From the NCBI RefSeq assembly GCF_030848475.1, contig NZ_JAVDDS010000038.1, positions 1 to 36,692 of the forward strand: DNA of 36,692 bases, written 5' to 3'. The notes under the pieces were generated by a model. It was not told the origin of the DNA. It worked only from the letters and a program-made list of their open reading frames with translations, and made no database searches. This document shows positions 14,992 to 22,859 of this stretch, in pieces. The translations under genes were made by a program, and so were the position numbers. The first letter of the stretch is position 1, and each line of letters opens with the position of its first letter. The DNA is from Herbivorax alkaliphila (GTDB lineage Bacteria; Bacillota; Clostridia; Acetivibrionales; Acetivibrionaceae).

Positions 14992-17247
14992 CTATACTGT
15001 TTTATGGATTTTTATCTCATCATTCACTACATCTATAAAAGCAGTTCCACCTTTAGATAGTTCACCGAACAAAACTTCATCTACAAAATATGTTTTAATT
15101 TTTTCCTGTACAATTCTTAATATTTCCCGTGCCCCAAAAACAGAAGTAACGCCTTTTTGAGCAAGCCATTTATAACACTTAGAGGATACTTTAAGTTTAA
15201 TATTTTTTGCTTTAAGCTGTTTTCTAAATTGAGCTATGGCTTTTTTGGCTATCAGAACAGCCATGTCCTCATTAATATGATTAAATATTACTACATCATC
15301 TAAGCGATTTCGAAATTCAGGTGAAAATATTCGCTCCACTTCTCTAGTTATAGCACTTTCCTCTATATTTCTTTTATCAAAACCTATCATTGTCTTACCT
15401 ACTTCTCTGGCTCCAGCGTTTGAAGTCATTATCAATATAACATTTCTAAAATCTGCTTTTTTACCATTGTTTTCTGTAAGAGTAGCATAATCCATAATTT
15501 GAAGGAGCACATTAAATATATCAGAATTTGCTTTTTCAATTTCGTCTAAAAGAAGTACACAATGGGGTGTTTTTCTTATTGATTCAGTTAAAAGTCCACC
15601 TTCTTCATAACCTATATAACCAGGTGGAGAACCGATAAGTCTGGCCACTGTGTGTTTTTCTTGGTATTCACTCATATCAAACCTGATTAGTGGAATGTCA
15701 AGAGTTTTAGACAACTGTCTTGAAAGCTCGGTTTTTCCAACACCTGTAGGTCCTACAAAAAGAAGGGAGGCAACTGGTTTTTCACCTTCATTAAGTCCTG
15801 CCCTTGCTCTTTTTATAGCTGTAGATACAGTGTCTATAGCTTTATCTTGTCCAAATATTTGGGATTTTATTTTTTTATCTAAAGTTTTAAGTTTTGTAAT
15901 TTCATTGCTAGAAACACTTTGTTTTGGTATTTTAGCAATTGAAGATACTGTCTTTTCAATGTCTTTATTTTTAATGCTTATGGTTCTTTCTTCATTTTTA
16001 CAATTAAGTCTTACATATGCACCAGTTTCATCAATGACATCAATTGCTTTATCAGGGAGATACCTGTCCTGAATATATTTTGCAGACAATTCTGCTGTTA
16101 GCTGTAAGGCACTGTCAGTGTATTTTACATTATGAAAATTTTCGTATCTGTCCTTTAGTCCTGAGAGTATTTTATAAGTATCTTGGACAGAAGGTTCAAG
16201 CACATCAATTTTTTGAAATCTTCTAGATAAAGCCCTATCTTTTTCAAAGTATTTTTTGTACTCTTCATAGGTAGTTGATCCTATAAAGCGTAATTTACCT
16301 TGAGATAAAAATGGCTTTATTATATTAGAAGCATCCATTGCACCGTCAGAAACAGAGCCTGCTCCAACAATTGTATGAATTTCATCTATATATACAATGG
16401 CTTTTTTTTGGCTTTGTATTTCATTTAGTACTTTTTTTATTCTTTCTTCAAAGTCACCTCTGTATTTAGTTCCGGCAATCATGCTTCCCATATCAACATA
16501 ATATATTTTGCAGTTTTTCAATGCTTTAGGGACTTTGTTTTCCACTATCATTTTGGCCAACCCTTCTGTTATAGCAGTTTTTCCAACACCAGGGTCTCCA
16601 ACGTGAACTGGATTGTTTTTTAGCCTTCGTGATAAAACTTGGATAGTTCTGTTTACAATGTCATCTCTACCGATGAGAGGGTCAATTTCCCCTTTTTTTG
16701 CTTTTTGAGTAAGTTCAACAGTGAAGTTGCTTAAAAACTCGTTATCTGGTTCATTTTTTTCTTTGTTTTTTTCTTTAGTCTCTGATTCTACAGGTTTTAA
16801 AGATGTATCTTTAGATTTAGGTACTAAAGATACACCGTGAGAAATGTATTTTAATACATCAATTTTTCTAACACCATTTTTTTGAAGTATATAACAGGCA
16901 AAAGACTCTTTTTGATTATAAATTGCAGCTATAATATCGCCAATATATATTACTTCCTTACCTGATGACATACAGTGATATGCAGTGGACTGCATTACAT
17001 CACTTACGCCGATAGATTCTATAGGATCTGAGTCTTCAGTAACAGTCATATTATCTTTAAAAAAAGATATAAGGTCTTGTTTAATCTTTTCAACATCACC
17101 ACCACAACTTTTGAAAATAGCTGTAACTTCCTCAAAGAAAAGAGAAGCATATAGAATGTGTTCAGGTGTAAAGTATTCATGTTTTTGTTGCTTTGCCTGG
17201 CTATAACCTGCCATAATTATTTTGTTTGTAGTATCATCTAATTTCAT
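14992..17247 (-). CDS. clpA: ATP-dependent Clp protease ATP-binding subunit ClpA
   Basis: An AAA+ unfoldase that receives N-degron substrates from ClpS and feeds them to ClpP. The 751 residues hold an N-domain (1-140), an acidic/lysine-rich linker (about 145-170), D1 with Walker A GDPGVGKT (about 215) and Walker B VYIDEIHT, and D2 with Walker A GPTGVGKT (about 500), Walker [10 protein letters not shown] and the ClpP-docking loop MIGF (about 620). There is no long coiled-coil middle domain, which separates it from ClpB and ClpC. Length matches E. coli ClpA (758). ClpA is uncommon in Firmicutes, most of which use ClpC, but it is known in some clostridia. clpP is not in the window. It follows clpS by 39 bases. 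Confidence 0.95.
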   Translation of the reverse strand: MKLDDTTNKIIMAGYSQAKQQKHEYFTPEHILYASLFFEEVTAIFKSCGGDVEKIKQDLISFFKDNMTVTEDSDPIESIGVSDVMQSTAYHCMSSGKEVIYIGDIIAAIYNQKESFACYILQKNGVRKIDVLKYISHGVSLVPKSKDTSLKPVESETKEKNKEKNEPDNEFLSNFTVELTQKAKKGEIDPLIGRDDIVNRTIQVLSRRLKNNPVHVGDPGVGKTAITEGLAKMIVENKVPKALKNCKIYYVDMGSMIAGTKYRGDFEERIKKVLNEIQSQKKAIVYIDEIHTIVGAGSVSDGAMDASNIIKPFLSQGKLRFIGSTTYEEYKKYFEKDRALSRRFQKIDVLEPSVQDTYKILSGLKDRYENFHNVKYTDSALQLTAELSAKYIQDRYLPDKAIDVIDETGAYVRLNCKNEERTISIKNKDIEKTVSSIAKIPKQSVSSNEITKLKTLDKKIKSQIFGQDKAIDTVSTAIKRARAGLNEGEKPVASLLFVGPTGVGKTELSRQLSKTLDIPLIRFDMSEYQEKHTVARLIGSPPGYIGYEEGGLLTESIRKTPHCVLLLDEIEKANSDIFNVLLQIMDYATLTENNGKKADFRNVILIMTSNAGAREVGKTMIGFDKRNIEESAITREVERIFSPEFRNRLDDVVIFNHINEDMAVLIAKKAIAQFRKQLKAKNIKLKVSSKCYKWLAQKGVTSVFGAREILRIVQEKIKTYFVDEVLFGELSKGGTAFIDVVNDEIKIHKTV

Positions 17248-17286
17248 AAAACTTCACCCTTTCTAAGTGAAATAATAAGGTAATTC

Positions 17287-17589
17287 TTAGTATTCAGGTT
17301 CCATAATAGATACAAGTGGAAAATCTCTTTTTTTTGAAACTTGTTCAACTTGTGCTATTTTAGTTTTAGCTATGTCGTAAGTATAGGTGCCTACGATTCC
17401 CTTTCCTTTTTGATGAACGTCTAACATAATCTGAGTTGCTTCTAAAGGATTTTTGTTAAAAATTGACATCAATACTTCCACTACAAAATCCATTGTTGTG
17501 TAATCGTCATTTAGAAAAACAACTCGGTACATTTTTGGTGTTTTATAATCCGTTATAGTATCTTCTTTATATATAGTTTTTTCTGACAT
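17287..17589 (-). CDS. clpS: ATP-dependent Clp protease adaptor ClpS
   Basis: ClpS binds proteins with N-terminal Leu, Phe, Tyr or Trp and delivers them to ClpA. The 100-residue product has a flexible N-terminal tail and the folded core with VVFLNDDYTTMDFVVEVL. The pocket residues correspond to N27, D28, D29 and H59 (in DVHQKGKGIVG). A GTG at 17604 is in frame but overlaps the Shine-Dalgarno AGGTGAGGTG; ATG at 17589, seven bases beyond it, is preferred. First gene of clpS-clpA-aat-DUF3810. Confidence 0.94.
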   Translation of the reverse strand: MSEKTIYKEDTITDYKTPKMYRVVFLNDDYTTMDFVVEVLMSIFNKNPLEATQIMLDVHQKGKGIVGTYTYDIAKTKIAQVEQVSKKRDFPLVSIMEPEY

Positions 17590-17629
17590 AAAAAAACACC
17601 TCACCTACAAAAAAAATGTTATCAATAAA

Positions 17630-17659
17630 ATTATAACAAATAGCCCTATAGATATACAA
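17630..17659 (-). promoter_or_regulatory. Probable promoter of the clpS operon
   Basis: On the minus strand TATAAT (17635-17630) is preceded by 18 bases and TTGTAT (17659-17654). The -35 is weak (3/6), the -10 perfect. It lies about 40 bases before the clpS start. Confidence 0.5.
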
Positions 17660-17787
17660 TAGTTTCATTGAATTTGGTTGTATTTAATAAATGTAAATAA
17701 AAATATTTCATGTTTTTTCGGAATATTTTATAACATAAAAGGTATACATATTCTAAGTTTATAAGTTTGCTATAGAAAATAAGACAT

Positions 17788-17810
17788 AAAAAAACACCCT
17801 TTCGGGTGTT
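17788..17810 (-). terminator. Terminator of the 34-residue minus-strand gene
   Basis: Read on the minus strand: AACACCC, loop GAAA, GGGTGTT, then a run of T. A compact seven-pair hairpin with a UUUUU tail starts nine bases after the stop codon of the small gene at 17819-17923. It supports that gene being real. Confidence 0.85.
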
Positions 17811-17818
17811 ATTAAAAA

Positions 17819-17923
17819 TTATCTAAATCTATACCAAGATGCATAACTTATAGTTACTAGTTGAGTCACAACTAAACTACCAACTAAAAAACCAATAATT
17901 AATTTTGCTTTTACATTTTTCAT
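17819..17923 (-). CDS. Small hydrophobic/secreted peptide of 34 residues (unknown)
   Basis: A short gene with ATG at 17923 and a good GGGGAGG site nine bases upstream. The peptide starts MKNVKAKLIIGFLVGSL and ends SYASWYRFR. It has a basic N-terminus, a hydrophobic stretch of about 19 residues and a possible signal peptidase site after SYA. Cleavage there would release the hexapeptide SWYRFR; without cleavage it would be a single-span membrane peptide. A dedicated terminator follows. I recognise no family. It might be a truncated remnant of a secreted protein that kept its signal peptide. Confidence 0.6.
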   Translation of the reverse strand: MKNVKAKLIIGFLVGSLVVTQLVTISYASWYRFR

Positions 17924-18271
17924 ATTCTATTTCCTCCCCAAAATAATATAATATTTATAATGTTTATATATTATAGTGTACATTTAAATTTAATCTCTAA
18001 TCTCCCCTAATTTGATAATCTAGCTCCCCTAAATACTTCCGAACAATTCTCCCCAATTTCGATAAAAAATAGTTAAATAAATATTGGTTTAATTAGTAGA
18101 AACAAGCAAGCATCTTTGAAACGTAAAACAAACGATGAACCTAAAATGCTAACAAAGAAGTCTGAAATATTTCGTTAATTTTAGTATAGCTCAAAGAATT
18201 TAAAAAATAAATGATAACATATTATTATTTTAGAATACAAAATTATTATTCATTTATAAAATTCTTAGATA
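17924..18271. other. Intergenic stretch with repeated CTCCCC words
   Basis: No gene seen. A TATAAT-like -10 on the minus strand (17975-17970) may serve the 34-residue gene. Three related words CTCCCCTAATTT, CTCCCCTAAATA and CTCCCCAATTTC lie at 18002, 18024 and 18049, and a fourth (TTCCCCAATTAG) at 18451. They might be binding sites, or chance. Confidence 0.3.
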
Positions 18272-18421
18272 CTAGGACTTTTTACTTCTTTTTTTTCCTT
18301 TCTCTTTTTCTTTAGCATTTAAAAGATTGTATGTTGGTTCTTTATTTTCTCCTAATTGATCATTAGCAAATTCATACATTTCTTTTTTTGAAGCTTTTTT
18401 CTTCTTTTTTTTATCACCCAT
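18272..18421 (-). CDS. Lysine-rich small protein of 49 residues (unknown)
   Basis: ATG at 18421 follows a near-perfect ribosome site (AGGAGGTGAT) seven bases upstream. The product begins MGDKKKKKKASKKEMYEF, has a less charged middle (ANDQLGENKEPTYNLLNA) and ends in KEKEKGKKRSKKS. Almost 40 percent of residues are lysine. It could bind nucleic acid or be a spore or ribosome-associated small protein, but no family is recognised. It lies 348 bases upstream of the 34-residue gene on the same strand. The strong ribosome site is the main reason to call it real. Confidence 0.6.
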   Translation of the reverse strand: MGDKKKKKKASKKEMYEFANDQLGENKEPTYNLLNAKEKEKGKKRSKKS

Positions 18422-18605
18422 ATAATCACCTCCTATCATATTATTCAGTTTTCCCCAATTAGAAAAAAGAAATTCTAAGATTTAACCTTAAAGTACGGGA
18501 AATTATAGAAATATTAGGTTTGTAAATCGCTATGTTAGGGCTAGGCAATGGAATTTCTCAACGGATTTTCTTGGAATATTATTTGTGAAAATAATATATA
18601 ATAAG

Positions 18606-18634
18606 TTGTAATAGCAGTATTAAAGTAATATAAT
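18606..18634 (+). promoter_or_regulatory. Promoter of the carboxypeptidase gene
   Basis: TTGTAA (18606-18611), 17-base spacer and perfect TATAAT (18629-18634), about 48 bases ahead of the start codon. Confidence 0.6.
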
Positions 18635-18681
18635 AATATTTATAGGTGCTCCACTATAAAAGGATAAAATGAGGTAATTCT

Positions 18682-19932
18682 ATGAATAACAAAGGTATAT
18701 TTTCAACTTTATATATCATAGTTGCTTTGCTTGTAGCTGTTTTGTGTACAATTTTAGTTAGTGCTGATACTGATGAGCCTGAATTAGATGCAGTATCAGC
18801 AGTTTTAATAGATGTACACAGAGGACAAGTGTTATTTGAAAAAAATCCAGATGAGAAACTTCATATTTCTAGTGCAAATAAAATCATGACTGCTTTACTC
18901 TCTATAGAAAACGAGTCAAGGCCTGATGAATCAAGGGTGACTATAAGTCGGAATGCTGTTGCTGTTGAAGGAGCAGTGTCAAACTTAGAGGTGGGAGAAC
19001 AATATAGAGTAGAAGATCTTATATACTCTGTAATGCTAAATTCTTCAAATGATAGTGCCAATGCACTAGCAGAATATATAGGAGGAGATATTGAGTCATT
19101 TGTAAATCTTATGAATCAAAAGGCAGATGAATTGGGTATGCAGGATACTGTTTTTGTAAATCCAACAGGTCTTCAGGAGGATGGTCAGTACACCACTGCG
19201 TATGATATGGCTATATTGACTAGACATGCATTAAATAACCCTGGATTTGAACGTGTTTTTGAATCTAGGGTATGGGTTTGGTCTGAACAAAACGATTTTT
19301 TGCAAAATGATAATAAGCTTATTTTAAGTCGTGATGATGTTGATGGAGGTAGAATTGGTTTTAATGATATTGAACGTCAAACATCTATAACTTCAGCTAC
19401 AAGAGACAATATGAAACTTGTATCAATAGTTCTTGATGCTCCAAAAGAAAGCCTAGACAGCGATTCTAACAAGCTTTTAGATTATGGTTTTGAAAATTTT
19501 AAAAGAGGTATTTTGGTTGAAAAGGATCAACGTTTTCAAATAGAGCCTATAGGTGATGAAGTGGTATATCTAATTAGCATACAGGACTACTACTATGTTC
19601 ATCCCATAGGAACTAATTATATAAAAGAATCTTATTTGCAAATTGAGGATGACGAGTTAACACCTCCTGTGACAAAAGATCAGGAAGTGGGATTTGTAAG
19701 ATATGTCTTGATGGATGATACAGCTATTGATGTGAAAATATATCCTAAAGATAATGTGTATTCTGAAATGAGTTTCTTTTCAGCTTTGATTGAAAAACTT
19801 ACAGAATATAAGGAGTTGGCTGTTTTAATTGCTATACTTATAGGTGTAGAGATAATAATTATATTTTATAAATTCATAAAAATGCTTGTAAACGCTTTTA
19901 TAAAGATTAAAGTGAAGTTTAAAAACGGATAA
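18682..19932 (+). CDS. D-alanyl-D-alanine carboxypeptidase-like protein (S11 family) with altered third motif
   Basis: Predicted penicillin-binding protein of the DacF/PBP5 type, trimming the terminal D-Ala of peptidoglycan stem peptides outside the membrane. The 416 residues show a signal/anchor (about 8-28), the peptidase S11 domain with SxxK as S64-A-N-K67 and SxN as S121-S122-N123, and a C-terminal membrane segment (about 378-402) with a basic tail. The third motif, normally KTG before a Y or W, reads R224-I225-G226-F227 in VDGGRIGF. The loss of K and T may lower or change activity. The region after it (250-370) is the usual C-terminal domain. It has its own promoter and a GAGG site. It could be a low-activity or regulatory homolog; catalytic competence is uncertain. 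Confidence 0.85.
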   Translation: MNNKGIFSTLYIIVALLVAVLCTILVSADTDEPELDAVSAVLIDVHRGQVLFEKNPDEKLHISSANKIMTALLSIENESRPDESRVTISRNAVAVEGAVSNLEVGEQYRVEDLIYSVMLNSSNDSANALAEYIGGDIESFVNLMNQKADELGMQDTVFVNPTGLQEDGQYTTAYDMAILTRHALNNPGFERVFESRVWVWSEQNDFLQNDNKLILSRDDVDGGRIGFNDIERQTSITSATRDNMKLVSIVLDAPKESLDSDSNKLLDYGFENFKRGILVEKDQRFQIEPIGDEVVYLISIQDYYYVHPIGTNYIKESYLQIEDDELTPPVTKDQEVGFVRYVLMDDTAIDVKIYPKDNVYSEMSFFSALIEKLTEYKELAVLIAILIGVEIIIIFYKFIKMLVNAFIKIKVKFKNG

Positions 19933-19959
19933 AAAATTGAAGTTAACCTCAATATAATA

Positions 19960-19988
19960 TTGACAGATACATGTGAAGTTGATAAAAT
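19960..19988 (+). promoter_or_regulatory. Strong promoter-like sequence of unclear target
   Basis: TTGACA (19960-19965), 17 bases, TAAAAT (19983-19988). It is among the best promoter matches in the window, followed by GGAGGTGGG (19999-20007), but only very short reading frames follow. It may give a long leader into the riboswitch at 20283. Confidence 0.5.
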
Positions 19989-20282
19989 AACATATTATGG
20001 AGGTGGGTATAATCTTATAATTCTACTCTAAAAGGCACTTGGTCAATAAGGCAAAAAAGATTATTAAAAAGTATTTGAATATCTAAAGTTAACTATTCTG
20101 ATTTTTTAGATAAATTAAAAAGACATATAGTGAAAGTGCTAGTTATATAGTAGTGAATAAAGAAATATAGTCAATAATGATGTGACTGCATATAATATAT
20201 TATTAACAAATAGCATAGGTATTATAAAGATAGAGTTTTAAAACATAATCAGTTATTTTGACGAATAACTATATACTTTTAT
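19989..20282 (+). other. Gene-free leader region, possibly with a decayed reading frame
   Basis: No intact gene. A TTG frame at 20040 codes for LVNKAKKIIKKYLNI then stops; after a frame change near 20095 another frame reads NYSDFLDKLKRHIVKVLVI before a stop. Together they look like a broken small coding sequence behind a ribosome site, but this is weak. A promoter at 20168 lies within it. Confidence 0.3.
20168..20196 (+). promoter_or_regulatory. Probable promoter of the riboswitch operon
   Basis: TAGTCA (20168-20173), 17-base spacer and perfect TATAAT (20191-20196). It would start a transcript about 80 bases before the c-di-AMP riboswitch. Confidence 0.5.
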
Positions 20283-20410
20283 TAAGCGCTTAATCAAATT
20301 GAACGGGGGAACCATATTTTGGGATGAATCTTAATCTATGTTAAGTAGGGTCAGCTCTTTCGATCCAAATTCTTCAGCTAACCTCGTAAGCGTTGAGAGA
20401 GATGTGTGGG
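20283..20410 (+). promoter_or_regulatory. c-di-AMP riboswitch (ydaO/yuaA class)
   Basis: The aptamer matches the ydaO pattern in order: AACGGGGGAACC (20302), TTTTGGGATGAATC (20317), AGTAGGGTCAGCTCTTT (20344), then TCAGCTAACCTCGTAAGCG (20374-20392). P1 can form from CGCTTA (20287-20292) and TAAGCG (20387-20392). Known members bind c-di-AMP and turn expression off by termination; they control K+ and osmolyte transport and cell-wall genes. Here a terminator follows at 20419 and then dapB-ablA-ablB, so an OFF switch for a lysine-derived osmolyte operon is inferred. Confidence 0.92.
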
Positions 20411-20418
20411 TAATTTTT

Positions 20419-20446
20419 AAGCCACAGGTTTTTCTCTGTGGCTTTT
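20419..20446 (+). terminator. Expression-platform terminator of the c-di-AMP riboswitch
   Basis: AAGCCACAG (20419-20427) pairs with CTGTGGCTT (20436-20444) around an eight-base loop, ending in a short T stretch with further T-rich sequence. It lies 27 bases after the aptamer, where ligand-dependent termination would occur. Confidence 0.8.
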
Positions 20447-20563
20447 GCGTTGTGTTTATTTTGTACTTATAATATTTTTAAGGCACGCTTATAAAGGTTG
20501 ACTTTGCAGGATATGGTTTTACATTTACTTCATATTAAAAAAAGATGAAATGAGGGATGTCAA

Positions 20564-21427
20564 TTGATTAGGGTGTGCTTGATAGGGCTTGGGAAAACAG
20601 GAAAAGAAATTGCCAAAGCTCTATTGAATCAAAAAAAAATGAAACTTGTATCTGTTGTATGCAGTTCTGACAGTGATAAGAAAGGAAAGGTTTTATCTGA
20701 CGTTATTGATTGCAATGATTCTGATTTGGTGATAGATAGTGAAGATGATTTAAGACAGGTAATATTTAAGACAAAACCAGATGTTGTTATTGATTTTTCA
20801 AACCCAGAAGCAACAATTAAAAATGCAAAGTTATTTTCTAAAATGAAGGTAAATATGGTTATAGGAACCACAGGATTTTCTGATTTTGCATTAAAAAAAT
20901 TATTTGTACTTACTCAAAAATATCATAATGCTATTTGTTATGCTCCAAACATAACTTTGGGTGTGAATGTTCTTATGTTATTGACTCATTTAGCTTCAAG
21001 TATTTTAAATGATTATGATTTTCAAATTACTGAAATTCATCATAAGAACAAAAAAGATGTTCCTTCTGGTACAGCAGTAAAAATAGCTAAAGAGATTAAA
21101 AAAGGGCTGGATACATGTAAAGAGAATGAAGTGGAAATTAGTGCAATACGTGCAGGTGGAGTAGTGGGAAAACATGAAGTTTTGATAATTGGAGAGGAGG
21201 ATAAAATTGAAATAAGTCATGAGTCTTTTTCACGAAAGGCTTTTGCACCAGGAGCAGTTAAAGCAATAGAGTTTATACATGACAAGGTTGGATATTATGA
21301 AATGACAGATGTTTTAAATCTTCAGAAAGTGTTAGAAAATTATCTGGAGAAAGAAAGCAGTCAAAGAATAAAAAAATATAATAAAAGAAAAAGAGAAGTT
21401 GATAAATCACCTGTTATTGTAGGTTAA
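20564..21427 (+). CDS. dapB: 4-hydroxy-tetrahydrodipicolinate reductase-like protein
   Basis: DapB reduces 4-hydroxy-tetrahydrodipicolinate with NAD(P)H on the way to lysine and diaminopimelate. The 287-residue product has an N-terminal Rossmann fold (VCLIGLGKTGKEIAKAL) and the family signature EIHHKNKKDVPSGTA (about 160-174), where the HH and K residues bind substrate. The glycine-rich loop GLGKTG differs from the usual GxxGRMG, and a basic tail (KKYNKRKREVDK) extends beyond normal length (about 265), so a specialised paralog or another DapB-fold dehydrogenase is possible. Start is TTG 20564 behind GAGGG. It is first in the riboswitch operon with ablA and ablB, suggesting it boosts lysine supply for beta-lysine synthesis. 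Confidence 0.8.
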   Translation: MIRVCLIGLGKTGKEIAKALLNQKKMKLVSVVCSSDSDKKGKVLSDVIDCNDSDLVIDSEDDLRQVIFKTKPDVVIDFSNPEATIKNAKLFSKMKVNMVIGTTGFSDFALKKLFVLTQKYHNAICYAPNITLGVNVLMLLTHLASSILNDYDFQITEIHHKNKKDVPSGTAVKIAKEIKKGLDTCKENEVEISAIRAGGVVGKHEVLIIGEEDKIEISHESFSRKAFAPGAVKAIEFIHDKVGYYEMTDVLNLQKVLENYLEKESSQRIKKYNKRKREVDKSPVIVG

Positions 21428-21434
21428 TTTATAA

Positions 21435-21455
21435 ATGGGGGGTTAAATCCCCCAT
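21435..21455 (+). other. Intercistronic hairpin between dapB and ablA
   Basis: ATGGGGG (21435-21441) pairs with CCCCCAT (21449-21455) around a seven-base loop. No T run follows, so it is more likely an RNA processing or stability element than a terminator. Confidence 0.5.
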
Positions 21456-21581
21456 GAATAAAACAATGAGGTGGATATTTCTAATATATCATTAATGGTC
21501 AGATATAGAATTTTTGCATCAAATGATGTAAGTTTGATTACATATGTTAAAGGCAGGATCCAAAAAAGAGGAGGACACGTT

Positions 21582-22859
21582 ATGAAAACGGACTATAAAA
21601 GTGTGCCGTTATGGAAAGATGTTAGTGAGGAACAGTGGGAAGATTGGAGATGGCAAGTTTCCAATAGAATAACAACTTTAGAAGAACTTGAGCAGGTTAT
21701 TAATCTTACAGATGGAGAAAGGGAAGGGGTAAAAAGATGTCTTAAAGCTTTAAAAATGGCTATTACACCTTATTATGCAACTTTAATGGATGTTGACAAT
21801 TATGATTGTCCAATAAGAAGACAGGGTGTGCCTACTGTTTATGAAACGGTAGTTTCTAATTCGGACATGGATGATCCCTTACATGAAGGCCTTGACTCAC
21901 CTGTTCCAGGTCTTACACACAGATATCCGGATAGAGTTTTACTTCTTATTACCGATCAATGTTCCATGTACTGCAGACATTGTACAAGAAGGCGTTTTGC
22001 CGGACAGGAAGACAGGTCAATGCCTGTAAAAAATATAAAAAGGGCAATTGAGTATATAAAGAAACACAAGGAAATACGAGATGTACTTCTTTCAGGGGGA
22101 GATGCCCTGTGTGTGTCTGACAGGATGTTAGATTATATTTTAGAAAGTATACGTGCAATTAAGCATGTTGAAGTTATTAGAATTGGAACTAGGGCACCGG
22201 TTGTAATGCCTCAAAGAATAACAGAGGAACTTTGTGATATAATAAAAAAGCATCATCCAGTTTGGGTTAATACACATTTTAATCATCCAAAAGAAATAAC
22301 AGAAGAAGCGAAACAAGCCTGTGATATGCTTATGAGTGCTGGAGTGCCTGTGGGAAATCAATCGGTGCTTTTAAAAGGGATAAATGACTGTCCATACATA
22401 ATGAAAAGACTAGTTCACAAATTAGTAATGATGAGAGTAAGGCCTTATTATTTGTATCAGTGTGATTTATCTGAGGGGATTGAACATTTCAGGACATCTG
22501 TGTCAACAGGAATTGAAATAATAGAAATGTTAAGAGGTCATACATCAGGTTTTGCTGTTCCTACTTTTGTAGTGGATGCACCTGGAGGAGGTGGTAAGAT
22601 ACCTGTCAATCCTCAGTATGTTGTTTCTCAATCGTTAGAAAAAACAATATTGAGAAATTTTGAAGGAGTAATATGTTCATATGCTGAACCTGAGGATAAA
22701 ACCCATGAGTGTAAAAATTGTGGTTTATGTAAAAAATACAAAAAGGAAGAAAATGTTGGTGTTGAACAACTATATGAGGAAGATAATGTGAGTTTAATAC
22801 CAAGAGATAATGCAAGATTAAACAGGAGGGATAGTTTTAATGAGTGTTCAGAAAGCTAA
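21582..22859 (+). CDS. ablA: Lysine 2,3-aminomutase
   Basis: A radical SAM, PLP-dependent enzyme that converts L-alpha-lysine to L-beta-lysine. The 425 residues include the [4Fe-4S] motif C127-x3-C131-x2-C134 (CSMYCRHC), the PLP lysine K339 in PGGGGKIPV, and a C-terminal cysteine group (CKNCGLC) that is a zinc site in the clostridial enzyme. The N-terminus DYKSVPLWKDVSEEQWEDW is typical. GAGGAGG at 21568-21574 fixes the start at ATG 21582; a frame open from GTG 21471 lacks family similarity before this. It overlaps ablB by 20 bases. With ablB next to it the pathway leads to N-epsilon-acetyl-beta-lysine rather than lysine fermentation. Oxygen-sensitive chemistry fits an anaerobe. Confidence 0.95.
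   Translation: MKTDYKSVPLWKDVSEEQWEDWRWQVSNRITTLEELEQVINLTDGEREGVKRCLKALKMAITPYYATLMDVDNYDCPIRRQGVPTVYETVVSNSDMDDPLHEGLDSPVPGLTHRYPDRVLLLITDQCSMYCRHCTRRRFAGQEDRSMPVKNIKRAIEYIKKHKEIRDVLLSGGDALCVSDRMLDYILESIRAIKHVEVIRIGTRAPVVMPQRITEELCDIIKKHHPVWVNTHFNHPKEITEEAKQACDMLMSAGVPVGNQSVLLKGINDCPYIMKRLVHKLVMMRVRPYYLYQCDLSEGIEHFRTSVSTGIEIIEMLRGHTSGFAVPTFVVDAPGGGGKIPVNPQYVVSQSLEKTILRNFEGVICSYAEPEDKTHECKNCGLCKKYKKEENVGVEQLYEEDNVSLIPRDNARLNRRDSFNECSES

Noticed and set aside
15650-16072. Plus-strand frame of 140 codons inside clpA
   Set aside because: It is antisense to the conserved ClpA motifs and has no family similarity.
21471-21581. N-terminal extension of lysine 2,3-aminomutase
   Set aside because: The extra 37 codons do not resemble the family. 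GAGGAGG directly before ATG 21582 and the typical N-terminus there settle the start.
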